NCBI RefSeq assembly: GCF_001668575.1
Contig: NZ_LZMD01000046.1
Span: forward strand, 186,001-250,000
DNA from: Mycobacterium sp. 1164985.4
GTDB lineage: Bacteria > Actinomycetota > Actinomycetes > Mycobacteriales > Mycobacteriaceae
Direction: 5' to 3'
Length of the DNA: 64,000 bases
The notes under the pieces were generated by a model. That model was not told where the DNA came from. It saw nothing but the letters and a program-made list of their open reading frames with translations, and did no database searches. How positions within the stretch are numbered: position 1 is the stretch's first letter; each line of letters begins with the position of its first letter. This document shows, one piece after another, positions 54,249 through 64,000 of this stretch. The position numbers and the translations under genes are program-made.

Positions 54249-54408
54249 GGCGGGGCCGTCGTACCGTTCGGCGCAGCTCTGGGGCGGGTTGCGGGTTATC
54301 GTTAGAAAACCATCGGCCCGGTAACGGGCGTATGTCGAGCATGAATCTGGGAAGTCACCGACCGACAAAGATGTCCAGGCGTGGTCCCTATGGCTGTTGG
54401 AGGGCCAG

Positions 54409-56081
<1,673 letters not shown>

Positions 56082-56093
56082 CTGGGAAACCGC

Positions 56094-56129
56094 GGTGAAC
56101 CAACTGAACGTGTTCACCGGTCGTTCACC
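56094..56129 (+). promoter_or_regulatory. PHO box upstream of pstS
   Basis: GTTCACC at 56112-56118 and 56123-56129, 11-base direct repeat, plus an inverted copy GGTGAAC at 56094-56100. This is the binding pattern of RegX3/PhoP-type phosphate regulators. Followed after 31 bases by the -10 TACCTT (56161-56166). Confidence 0.75.
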
Positions 56130-56204
56130 TGTCATCCGCGATCCGTTGACCGGCGCCGCATACCTTGCCTGGAGTTCAGGCGCTCCGATGCGAAAGTGGG
56201 ATCA

Positions 56205-57317
56205 GTGAACCTCAACCTCGGCAAGTCGACGTTTCTGACCACGTTGTCGGTGGGCGCGATCGCGGTGCTGACGCTGTCCGGGTGCGGAAGCGACAACAAC
56301 GTCGCCGTGCCGTCCGGCGACGGCTCGGCGTCCGCGGAATGTGGTGGTAAGAACTCCGTCACCGCCGAGGGTTCGACGGCCCAGCAGAACGCGATCGGCG
56401 AGTTCAACAAGGTCTGGGGTCAGCGATGCCCGGGCAAGAACCTGTCGTACAACCCCACCGGTTCGGGCGCGGGCCGCGAGCAGTTCATCGCCGGTCAGGT
56501 CGACTTCGCCGGGTCGGACTCCGCACTCTCGGGTCAACAGATCCAGCAGGCCGCACAGCGGTGCGAGGGCAACCCGGCGTGGAACCTGCCGCTGGTGTTC
56601 GGTCCGGTCGCCCTGGCCTACAACCTCGAGGGCGTCGACACACTGGTGCTCAACGCCGACCTGCTCGCCAAGATCTACCAGGGGCAGATCACCAGATGGA
56701 ACGACCCCGCGGTCGCGGCGCTCAACACCGGCACCCAGCTTCCCGATCTCGCCATCACGCCGATCTACCGCTCGGACTCCTCGGGCACCACCGACAACTT
56801 CCAGAAGTACCTCGCGGCCGCGGCGCCTCAGAGTTGGACCAAGGACGCCGGCAGCGAATTCCAGGGCGGCGCGGGTGAAGGCGCGCAGAAGTCCGCAGGA
56901 GTCATCCAGGCCGTGCAGGCCACCGACGGTGCGATCGGCTACGTGGAGAAGGGATTCGCCGATCAGGCCGCAATCCCGTTCGCCCAAATCGACAGCGGCG
57001 CAGGCGCGGTCGAGTTGACCGACGAGTCGGCCAGAAAGGCCATCGACGCCGCTGAATTCGCCGCAGCAGGCAACGACTTGGCGCTGAACCTGGATTCGTT
57101 GTACGGAACGAAGCAACCCGGTGCCTATCCGTTGGTGCTCGCCACATACGAAATCGTCTGCTCGAAGGGCTATGACCCCCAAACCTCCGCCGCCGTCAAA
57201 TCGTTTCTCACCATTGCCGCGAACGACGGCCAGCAGAACCTCTCGTCGGCGGGTTATGTGCCGCTCCCGGACCGCTTCAAGCAACGACTCCTGACATCCA
57301 TCCAGGCGATTGCCTAG
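56205..57317 (+). CDS. pstS: Phosphate-binding lipoprotein PstS
   Basis: 370 residues. Lipobox LTLSGC, then a phosphate-binding fold: TAEGSTAQQNAI (phosphate-binding TGSS-like), NPTGSGAGREQF, and SDSSGTTDNFQKYL. High-affinity binding component of the Pst importer on the outer face of the plasma membrane. GTG at 56205 (or 56196). The -10 TACCTT and PHO box lie upstream. Confidence 0.93.
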   Translation: MNLNLGKSTFLTTLSVGAIAVLTLSGCGSDNNVAVPSGDGSASAECGGKNSVTAEGSTAQQNAIGEFNKVWGQRCPGKNLSYNPTGSGAGREQFIAGQVDFAGSDSALSGQQIQQAAQRCEGNPAWNLPLVFGPVALAYNLEGVDTLVLNADLLAKIYQGQITRWNDPAVAALNTGTQLPDLAITPIYRSDSSGTTDNFQKYLAAAAPQSWTKDAGSEFQGGAGEGAQKSAGVIQAVQATDGAIGYVEKGFADQAAIPFAQIDSGAGAVELTDESARKAIDAAEFAAAGNDLALNLDSLYGTKQPGAYPLVLATYEIVCSKGYDPQTSAAVKSFLTIAANDGQQNLSSAGYVPLPDRFKQRLLTSIQAIA

Positions 57318-57365
57318 TTTCATGGCGCGCCGGCGCGGATACGGTGAGGATGGGTCCTGGGACCG

Positions 57366-58409
57366 ATGACCGATAGGCTCGAATTGACAATCCCCAATCC
57401 GTCCGACGCGGGATCGGGTGAAGCGCTCGCTTCCCCCTTTCCCGAGCCGACGCCGATCTCCATCAACCCGTCGAGGAACGCCAAAGAGCGTGTCGGCGAC
57501 CGCATCTTCCGCGGGTTGGCGCAGGGCTCGGGTGCCTTCATCGTCGCTCTGATCGCGGCGATCGGGGCGTTCCTGCTGTGGCGCGCGATTCCGGCGCTGG
57601 CGCGCAACCAGGAGAACTTCTTCCTCTACGGCGGCACGTGGAAGACCACCGACACGTCGGCGATGCATTTCGGCATCCTCGACCTGCTGCAGGTGACCGT
57701 GTTCGTGTCGATCTTCGCGCTCATCCTGGCGATGCCTGTGGCGCTTGGCATCGCGATCTTCTTGACTCAGTACGCCCCGCGACGGGTCGCCGGACCGCTG
57801 GCCTACATGGTCGACCTGCTGGCAGCCGTCCCGTCGATCATCTACGGCGTGTGGGGTCTGTACGTCCTCGCCCCGGTGCTGAAGCCGATTGCGTTGTGGC
57901 TGAACGAGAATCTCGGTTGGCTCTTCCTGTTCAAGACGGGAACGGCCTCGGTGTCGGGTGGTGGCACGATCTTCACCGCGGGAATCGTGCTTGCGGTCAT
58001 GATCCTGCCGATCATCACAGCCGTCACCCGTGAGGTGTTCGTTCAGACACCGCGAGGTCAGGTCGAGGCGGCACTCGCGTTGGGCGCCACTCGTTGGGAG
58101 GTGGTGCGCACGACCGTGCTGCCGTTCGGCATGTCCGGCTACATCAGCGGCGCCATGCTCGGCCTCGGCCGCGCGCTGGGTGAGACGATCGCGCTGCTGA
58201 TCATTTTGCGCGGAACGCAGCAGGCGTTCGGATGGTCGCTGTTCGACGGCGGGTATACGTTCGCTAGCCTGATCGCCGCTACGGCAAGCGAATTCAACGA
58301 CCAGTACAAGGCGGGCGCCTACATCGCGGCCGGCCTGGTGCTGTTCGTCCTGACGTTCGTGGTGAATTCGCTGGCGCGTGCCGCGGTGGCCGGGAAGGCG
58401 CAGAAATGA
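57366..58409 (+). CDS. pstC: Phosphate ABC transporter permease PstC
   Basis: 347 residues with about six membrane helices and the permease loop EAALALGATRWEVVRTTVLPFGMSGYISGAMLGLGRALGET. The stop overlaps pstA (ATGA). Confidence 0.95.
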   Translation: MTDRLELTIPNPSDAGSGEALASPFPEPTPISINPSRNAKERVGDRIFRGLAQGSGAFIVALIAAIGAFLLWRAIPALARNQENFFLYGGTWKTTDTSAMHFGILDLLQVTVFVSIFALILAMPVALGIAIFLTQYAPRRVAGPLAYMVDLLAAVPSIIYGVWGLYVLAPVLKPIALWLNENLGWLFLFKTGTASVSGGGTIFTAGIVLAVMILPIITAVTREVFVQTPRGQVEAALALGATRWEVVRTTVLPFGMSGYISGAMLGLGRALGETIALLIILRGTQQAFGWSLFDGGYTFASLIAATASEFNDQYKAGAYIAAGLVLFVLTFVVNSLARAAVAGKAQK

Positions 58410-59320
58410 CGTCGACGCTGGACCGTCCCGTCAAGGCGACCACCTTCCAAGGGGTGAGCCTACGGCGCAAGATGGCCGACAAACTCGCGACGGTTCTGGT
58501 CACGCTCAGCGTCCTCGTTGCGCTGGTGCCCTTGTTGTGGGTGCTGTACTCGGTGATCGTCAAGGGATTCCAAGCCCTGACGTCGCCGCAATGGTTCTGG
58601 CATTCACAAGCGGGCATGACGGCCTTTGCGGCCGGCGGCGGTGCGTACCACGCGATCGTGGGAACCCTGCTGCAGGGCCTGGTGTGCGCGGCGATCTCGA
58701 TACCGATCGGAGTGTTCGTCGGGATCTACCTCGTCGAGTACGGCGGTGGTACGCGTTTCGGCAAGATCACGACGTTCATGGTCGACATCCTCACCGGCGT
58801 ACCGTCGATCGTCGCCGCGCTGTTCATCTACGCGCTGTGGGTGGCGACGTTCGGGTTCCCCCGATCGGGCTTCGCGGTGTCGCTGGCCCTCGTGCTGCTG
58901 ATGATTCCGGTCATCGTGCGCGCTACCGAGGAGATGCTGCGCATCGTCCCGATGGATCTGCGGGAGGCCAGCTATGCGCTCGGTGTGCCGAAGTGGAAAA
59001 CCATTGTCCGCATTGTGATTCCGACGGCGTTGTCCGGCATCGTCACCGGGATCATGCTGGCGTTGGCGCGTGTCATGGGCGAAACGGCGCCGCTGCTGGT
59101 TTTGGTCGGTTACTCGCAGGCGATGAACTTCGACATGTTCGACGGCTTCATGGGTTCGCTGCCGGGCATGATGTACGACCAGACCTCGGCTGGTGCGGGC
59201 GCGAATCCCGTTCCCACCGACCGGCTATGGGGCGCCGCACTGACCCTGATCCTGCTGATCGCCGTGCTCAACGTCGGGGCGCGGTTTCTCGCGAAGATCT
59301 TCGCCCCCAAGAAGGTTTAG
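58406..59320 (+). CDS. pstA: Phosphate ABC transporter permease PstA
   Basis: 304 residues, about six membrane helices, permease loop REASYALGVPKWKTIVRIVIPTALSGIVTGIMLALARVMGETAPLL. Pairs with PstC to form the membrane channel. Confidence 0.95.
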   Translation: MTSTLDRPVKATTFQGVSLRRKMADKLATVLVTLSVLVALVPLLWVLYSVIVKGFQALTSPQWFWHSQAGMTAFAAGGGAYHAIVGTLLQGLVCAAISIPIGVFVGIYLVEYGGGTRFGKITTFMVDILTGVPSIVAALFIYALWVATFGFPRSGFAVSLALVLLMIPVIVRATEEMLRIVPMDLREASYALGVPKWKTIVRIVIPTALSGIVTGIMLALARVMGETAPLLVLVGYSQAMNFDMFDGFMGSLPGMMYDQTSAGAGANPVPTDRLWGAALTLILLIAVLNVGARFLAKIFAPKKV

Positions 59321-59329
59321 GAGCTTTCG

Positions 59330-60106
59330 ATGGCCAAGCGCTTGGATCTCAAGGACGTCAACATCTTCTACGGTGCGTTCCACGCCGTGGCCGATGTATC
59401 GCTGGCGGTTCCGCCCCGCAACGTGACCGCCTTCATCGGTCCGTCAGGCTGCGGGAAGTCGACGGTTTTGCGGACGCTCAATCGCATGCACGAGGTCATT
59501 CCGGGCGCGCGAGTCGAGGGCTCGGTGTTACTCGACGGTGAAGACATCTACGGTGCGGGGGTGGATCCCGTCGGCGTGCGCAAGACCATCGGGATGGTCT
59601 TCCAGCGGCCGAATCCGTTCCCCACCATGTCGATTCGCGACAACGTGGTCGCCGGTCTCAAGCTGCAGGGTGTGCGCAACAAGAAGACGCTCGACGAGGT
59701 GGCTGAACGCTCGCTGCGCGGCGCCAACCTGTGGAAAGAGGTCAAGGACCGGCTCGACAAGCCCGGCGGCGGCCTCTCCGGTGGTCAGCAGCAGCGCCTC
59801 TGCATCGCCCGCGCGATCGCGGTACAACCCGATGTGCTGCTGATGGACGAGCCGTGCTCCGCGCTCGACCCGATCTCCACGCTGGCCATCGAGGACCTGA
59901 TCGCGACCCTGAAGCAGGACTTCACGATCGTCATCGTCACCCACAACATGCAGCAGGCGGCGCGGGTCAGCGATCAGACGGCATTCTTCAACCTCGAGGC
60001 GACGGGAAAACCTGGTCGGCTCATCGAGATCGACGACACCGAGAAAATCTTCTCCAACCCGTCTCAGAAGGCCACGGAGGACTACATCTCCGGACGCTTC
60101 GGCTGA
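59330..60106 (+). CDS. pstB: Phosphate ABC transporter ATPase PstB
   Basis: 258 residues. Walker [11 protein letters not shown]-loop, signature LSGGQQQR, Walker [13 protein letters not shown], and [12 protein letters not shown]. Equivalent of M. tuberculosis phoT (Rv0820). Convergent with phoU across 19 bases with no terminator seen. Confidence 0.96.
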   Translation: MAKRLDLKDVNIFYGAFHAVADVSLAVPPRNVTAFIGPSGCGKSTVLRTLNRMHEVIPGARVEGSVLLDGEDIYGAGVDPVGVRKTIGMVFQRPNPFPTMSIRDNVVAGLKLQGVRNKKTLDEVAERSLRGANLWKEVKDRLDKPGGGLSGGQQQRLCIARAIAVQPDVLLMDEPCSALDPISTLAIEDLIATLKQDFTIVIVTHNMQQAARVSDQTAFFNLEATGKPGRLIEIDDTEKIFSNPSQKATEDYISGRFG

Positions 60107-60125
60107 GGCTTTCACTCGCGCTGGG

Positions 60126-60794
60126 TCAGCGCGGCGCGGGGATGTCCTCCTCGGCGGGATGCTTGCCGGTGACCTGGAAGATCACCCGGCGAGCGACCTC
60201 GACCGCATGGTCGGCGAAGCGTTCGTAGAAGCGGCCGAGCAGCGTCACGTCGACCGCGGCGGCCACGCCGTGCTTCCACTCGCGGTCCATCAGGACGGTG
60301 AACAGGTGCCGATGTAGGTCGTCCATCGCGTCGTCCTCTTCGCCGATCCTGGCGGCCTTCTCCGGATCCCTGGTCACCAGCACTTCCTGCGCGCTGTTAC
60401 CGAGTTCGACCGCGAGACGGCCCATTTCGGCGAAGTATCCGTTCACCTCTTCGGGCAGCGCGTGCTGCGGATGGCGCCGTCGCGCGATTTTAGCGACGTG
60501 CAATGCAAGCGCGCCCATTCTGTCGACATCGGCGACGATCTGGATCGAACCGACAATCGCCCGGAGGTCGCCCGCCACCGGCGCCTGCAGCGCGAGCAGG
60601 ACGAACGCCGCCTCCTCGGCCCGTCCGCTCATCGCGGCGATCTGTTCGTGGTCGGTGATGACCTGTTCGGCCAACACCAAATCGGCCTGCAGCAGGGCCT
60701 GAGTCGCGCGCTCCATCGCCGCGCCCGCCAACCCGCACATCTCGCCGAGCTGGTTGGTCAAGGCCTCCAGCTGCTCGTGGTACGCAGTACGCAT
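60126..60794 (-). CDS. phoU: PhoU-type phosphate regulator
   Basis: 222 residues, two PhoU three-helix repeats ([38 protein letters not shown] first). Equivalent of phoY2 (Rv0821c). It restrains the SenX3-RegX3 system when phosphate is abundant. The ATG is six bases after TAGGGT (60806-60801), a leaderless promoter, with a PHO box 33 bases before the -10. Confidence 0.94.
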   Translation of the reverse strand: MRTAYHEQLEALTNQLGEMCGLAGAAMERATQALLQADLVLAEQVITDHEQIAAMSGRAEEAAFVLLALQAPVAGDLRAIVGSIQIVADVDRMGALALHVAKIARRRHPQHALPEEVNGYFAEMGRLAVELGNSAQEVLVTRDPEKAARIGEEDDAMDDLHRHLFTVLMDREWKHGVAAAVDVTLLGRFYERFADHAVEVARRVIFQVTGKHPAEEDIPAPR

Positions 60795-60839
60795 ACATCC
60801 ACCCTACGGGCATCGTCACCGAAACGGCATGAAGCGAGC

Positions 60840-60857
60840 GGTGAACGAAAGGTGAAC
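60840..60857 (-). promoter_or_regulatory. PHO box upstream of phoU
   Basis: On the minus strand GTTCACC (60857-60851), TTTC, GTTCACC (60846-60840): the same 11-base repeat as at pstS and nearly the same distance from its -10 (33 versus 31 bases). Confidence 0.7.
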
Positions 60858-60888
60858 CTCACCTGCCCAAACGCTGTGCTCGGCGGGC

Positions 60889-63036
60889 CTACTCGCAGGT
60901 GACGTCGGCGGCGTTGGTGACCGACAGGTCCTCCGGGAGTTCGGTCGGCGTGCTCTTGGTGCCGCGCACGACGTGTACTTGGACCGGGGATCCGCTCGGC
61001 TCGGGAGGCGTCACGTTGTGAAAGTCGCTACCCAAGACGACGCGGACGGTGTCGCCCATGCCCGAGATGCGCTCGATCTTGGCGTTGGCGAAGGAGGAGG
61101 CAACCGTCGCGGCCGCTTTTTCGTTGCCGGGCGAGAAGAACACCGTCGTCGAATCCAGCGGACCCGGGTAATCGTCGGGCGACGTGACGTTGAAGCCGTG
61201 GGTCTGCAGTTCGCTGGCTGCGGTCGCGGCGAGACCGTCCTCACCGGTGGAGTTCGAGACCTGGACCGTGATGTCGGCGGGGTCGGTGGTGATCGCGTCC
61301 ACGAGCTCACCCGAGGGTGCCGAATCGTGGGTCGGCGCGGCCGACTCGGGCTCGGTGGTCGACGACTCGGGTGTGCCGGGCACGGGGGTGTTGTCGGCGT
61401 TCTTCTCCTCAGGCAGAGGATCATCGTTGATGATCGCGTCGAAGATCGCCCGGGTGTCGTCCTCGCGGAGGTGCTCATTGCCGTACTCGTCCATGTAGCC
61501 CGTCGTCGGCACCGTCAGGAACGTGATGCGGCCCGCCGCGATGCCCTGGACCGACTGGCCCAACGTCACCAGATCCTTGGTGTCCATGTTGTCGACGAAA
61601 CTGTCGTTGATGAACATGTTGACCACGTTGTTGAGCTTCGACAGCGAGAAGAAGACTTCCTTGGAGATCATCGACCGCAGCAGCGACGACAAGAACAGCT
61701 GCTGGCGCTTGATGCGGCCGTAGTCGCCGTTGGTCTCGGTGGTCACCTGGCGGGCGCGCACATACTGAAGTGCGGTGTGCCCGTCGACGATCTGACGGCC
61801 CGCCTGGGGCAGCACCGTGCCGAGTTCGTAATCCTCCAGCGGGGTGGTGCTGCACACCTCGACGCCGCCGAGGGCGTCGACCATCTTCGAGAAACCTGCG
61901 AAATCGACTGCCATGAACCGGTTTATCGACAGCCCGGACATCTTCTGGATTACCTTGACCAGGCACTTGGGGCCGCCGACCGCATAGGCCGAGTTCAGCT
62001 TGTACTCGGTGTAGACCTCGTCGGCACCGTACATCGGCGAATCGGGGTCGGTGATCGGGCCGTAGTTGCCGGTCTGCGGGTCCCACGGTTCGCACTTCAT
62101 CGGCTCGATGGCGAGGTCACGCGGAAACGACACGGCGACAACACGTTCGCGATTCGCAGGGATGTTGACCAGCATCACGGTGTCCGACCGCGCGCCCGCG
62201 GCATCGTCGGTGGTGCCCGCGCCCATGTCGCTGTTCTCGCCGATGCGGCTGTCGACGCCGACGATCAGGAAGTTCTCGTCACCGAACTGCGCGTTGGGGT
62301 CGAGGATGTCGCGGGAATCGGGGTCCAGCGCCGAGATCCGGTTCAGCATGTTGTTCTTGGCCGACTGCCACTGCCAGGCCCCGCCGGTCAGCGCGAGCGC
62401 CAACACGGCGATCAGCGCGGCGACCGCGCGCCCGGCGATCAGCGTTCTGCGCCGGCGACGCCGGGAGGGTGCAGGCTTGCGCACGGTCGTCGAGTGCGCG
62501 GCGGGCACCCGGCTCGGCCTGCGGATGAGCGCGAGGTCGGGCAGCTCCGCATCGGCGTGCGCGACCGGCAGAACCTCGGTGTCGAAGTCGTTGGCGGCGC
62601 CGTCGGCGGAGATCTCCGGCTCGTCAGGGAGCTCCGATTCGGCGAACGTCGCGTCGTCCGGAATTGCCGGGTCGTCCGGCACCGGTGGTTCGTCCGGCAC
62701 CGCCGCAATGATCTCCGTGGGCGGTGCGGGCGGCTCTGGCGGCGGGACGGGTTCTGCGGGCTCGCGGCGGCGCCGTCGGCGCGGTTGCGGGGGTGCCGCG
62801 GTGTCGCCGTGCAGTTTGGCGATCAGGTCGGCGACGGTGACGCCGTCGGTGTGGTTACCGGTGGGCTCGGCCGCGGCCGGGTCCGACGGCTCGGGTTCGG
62901 CGGATCGGCGAGGGAACTGCGCACGCTCCCACGGGGCCGCTCCCGGAGCCCGGCGCTGGCTGCGGGTCAGCCACCGGTTGTCGTCCCCGCCCGTGGGGTC
63001 GGGAGGGCCAGGAGTGGCGTTATCGCCGTCACTCAT
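60889..63036 (-). CDS. LytR-CpsA-Psr family protein
   Basis: 715 residues (Rv0822c-like). A long cytoplasmic, Pro- and acid-rich N-terminus (about 1-200), one membrane helix at about 205-228 (GRAVAALIAVLALALTGGAW), an LCP domain at about 260-500 (VGVDSRIGENSD, SFPRDLAIE, YVRARQ with DYGRIKRQQ) and a LytR C-terminal domain at about 605-690 (ITVQVSNSTGEDGLAA). LCP proteins ligate arabinogalactan and related polymers to peptidoglycan. Confidence 0.93.
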   Translation of the reverse strand: MSDGDNATPGPPDPTGGDDNRWLTRSQRRAPGAAPWERAQFPRRSAEPEPSDPAAAEPTGNHTDGVTVADLIAKLHGDTAAPPQPRRRRRREPAEPVPPPEPPAPPTEIIAAVPDEPPVPDDPAIPDDATFAESELPDEPEISADGAANDFDTEVLPVAHADAELPDLALIRRPSRVPAAHSTTVRKPAPSRRRRRRTLIAGRAVAALIAVLALALTGGAWQWQSAKNNMLNRISALDPDSRDILDPNAQFGDENFLIVGVDSRIGENSDMGAGTTDDAAGARSDTVMLVNIPANRERVVAVSFPRDLAIEPMKCEPWDPQTGNYGPITDPDSPMYGADEVYTEYKLNSAYAVGGPKCLVKVIQKMSGLSINRFMAVDFAGFSKMVDALGGVEVCSTTPLEDYELGTVLPQAGRQIVDGHTALQYVRARQVTTETNGDYGRIKRQQLFLSSLLRSMISKEVFFSLSKLNNVVNMFINDSFVDNMDTKDLVTLGQSVQGIAAGRITFLTVPTTGYMDEYGNEHLREDDTRAIFDAIINDDPLPEEKNADNTPVPGTPESSTTEPESAAPTHDSAPSGELVDAITTDPADITVQVSNSTGEDGLAATAASELQTHGFNVTSPDDYPGPLDSTTVFFSPGNEKAAATVASSFANAKIERISGMGDTVRVVLGSDFHNVTPPEPSGSPVQVHVVRGTKSTPTELPEDLSVTNAADVTCE

Positions 63037-63190
63037 GTTCCTAGCGGCCTCCGACTCTCAACACGTGCAGCTCAGGGGCGAACACGGCGCCGCGCGCCAT
63101 TGCTACGGCACCTCGGTGACTCCGCGACGGGAGCGCATTGCAAACGAGACTCATATCGTACTGAGACATTCTCAGAGATGTGATGTCAGA

Positions 63191-63212
63191 GTCGTCTCAG
63201 GACGGAGACGAC
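63191..63212 (-). terminator. Hairpin after dusB
   Basis: GTCGTCTC (63191-63198) and GAGACGAC (63205-63212), perfect 8-bp arms with a six-base loop, 22 bases after the dusB stop; no U-tract. A second small stem CTGAGA-CAT-TCTCAG lies at 63161-63175. Confidence 0.5.
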
Positions 63213-63234
63213 TGGGAGACGGCTGATAGACGGC

Positions 63235-64000
63235 CTAACCTCCGGAGTGCATGACCTCGGCACCCGCGGGCACCGTGCAGTCGTCCGGGTCGGCCAACCA
63301 GCCCTCCGGCAGCGCGACCGACGCCGCCGAGCCCTGGCGGCCACGCGGACCCGTTGCGGCCTCGGGAAACGGCACATCGGCGTCGAGCCTGCCGAGCAGC
63401 TCCTCGAGCTCGGTGAGGGACTTGACCAGCGCCAACGACCGGCGCAGGTCGGCGCCGGCGGGAAATCCGTGCAGATACCAGGCCACGTGCTTGCGCATGT
63501 CGCGCATGCCCTTGTCCTCGCCGAAGTGCGCGGCCAGCAGCTCACCGTGGCGCAGGATGATCGACGCCACCTCACCGAGCGTGGGCGGCTCCGGCGCGGT
63601 ACTCCCGGTGAACGCCGCCGACAGTTCAGCGAACAACCAGGGTCGGCCGAGGCAGCCGCGACCGATGACCACGCCGTCGCACCCGGTGGCCGACATCATC
63701 GCCAACGCGTCGGAGGCCTCGAAGATGTCGCCGTTGCCCAGCACGGGCACGGCCGTCACATGCTCCTTGAGCGCTGCGATCTGCTCCCAGTCGGCCGTGC
63801 CGGAGTAGCGCTGGGCCGCTGTGCGGGCGTGCAAGGCGACCGCCGCGGCGCCTTCCTCGGCGGCGATCCGGCCGGCGTCGAGGTGGGTGCGGTGCTCGTC
63901 GTCGATGCCGATGCGGAACTTCACAGTCACGGGGATGTCCGTGCCTTCGGTGGCGCGTACCGCCGCGGCGACGATCTGGCCGAACAATCGGCGCTTGTAT
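63235..64000 (-). CDS. dusB: tRNA-dihydrouridine synthase DusB, C-terminal part
   Basis: About 255 residues visible; the N-terminus with the catalytic Cys lies beyond the right edge. VTVKFRIGIDDEHRTHLD, ALHARTAAQRYSGTADWEQIA, VPVLGNGDIFEASDAL and DGVVIGRGCLGRPWLF are the Dus FMN-barrel segments. Rv0823c equivalent. Ends before the hairpin at 63191. Confidence 0.93.
   Translation of the reverse strand, partial: YKRRLFGQIVAAAVRATEGTDIPVTVKFRIGIDDEHRTHLDAGRIAAEEGAAAVALHARTAAQRYSGTADWEQIAALKEHVTAVPVLGNGDIFEASDALAMMSATGCDGVVIGRGCLGRPWLFAELSAAFTGSTAPEPPTLGEVASIILRHGELLAAHFGEDKGMRDMRKHVAWYLHGFPAGADLRRSLALVKSLTELEELLGRLDADVPFPEAATGPRGRQGSAASVALPEGWLADPDDCTVPAGAEVMHSGG

Noticed and set aside
54290..54340. 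A GlnR box before glnR (GTTAT-N6-AAAAC)
   Set aside because: Two of eight key positions differ from the GTnAC-N6-GnAAC consensus and the location is compatible only with weak autoregulation. Too uncertain to list.
60973..63183. A long open frame on the plus strand opposite the LCP gene
   Set aside because: High GC gives long antisense frames. The minus-strand frame encodes clear LCP and LytR C-terminal motifs, the plus strand nothing recognisable.

Overview
The window is high-GC, densely coded DNA from a mycobacterium, most likely a free-living, Mycolicibacterium-type species. The evidence is the protein content: CYP123 and CYP126 P450s, an orphan Mce protein, mycothiol synthase MshD, LmeA, GlnR and an encapsulin/DyP pair. 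Gene order matches, from memory, the M. tuberculosis stretch Rv0765c-Rv0823c, with insertions such as a CYP125-type P450 operon, an AbiEi/DUF559 protein, an orphan MceA, extra SDRs and an amino-acid binding lipoprotein. Coding is on both strands with many 1-4 base stop/start overlaps. No rRNA, tRNA, IS element, prophage or CRISPR array was seen.

Layout. 1-7079: SDR and cyp123 with their TetR, divergent from an aldehyde dehydrogenase/SDR/beta-hydroxyacid dehydrogenase/CMD/unknown-protein operon; a palindrome TGGACAnnTGTCCA lies at both divergent starts. 7091-9581: EspA/EspE-like protein, TetR and a CYP125-type P450. 9648-46424: seven dispersed de novo purine loci (purD, purB, purC, purS-purQ, purL, purF, purM) interleaved with esterase, permease, P450, oligopeptidase B, encapsulin/DyP, aminopeptidase, antiporter and other genes. 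46428-50988: DUF3073, YgfZ, PabC, a structured non-coding region with its own promoter, a solute-binding lipoprotein, a small lipoprotein, nitrobindin and a 34-residue membrane protein. 51057-54248: sulfur operon (LmeA, thioredoxin, poly-cysteine leader peptide, DUF4395, thiosulfate sulfurtransferase, SseC-type protein) on the minus strand. 54409-60857: glnR-mshD, then pstS-pstC-pstA-pstB convergent with phoU, with matching PHO-box repeats upstream of pstS and of phoU. 60889-64000: LytR-CpsA-Psr protein and a partial dusB.

How the genes work together. The purine genes carry most steps from PRPP to AICAR and adenylosuccinate, and six of the seven promoters look leaderless (TAnnnT 6-8 bases before the start codon). 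The pst/phoU block is a phosphate-starvation regulon. The sulfur operon has a leaderless ORF with six consecutive Cys codons whose RNA is complementary, with one mismatch in eleven, to the Shine-Dalgarno region of the next gene, a cysteine attenuator. Other sequence-level points are a 32-bp tandem repeat encoding ATGA-coupled mini-peptides in front of a permease, a structured RNA after pabC, and a decayed DoxX-like gene before purF.
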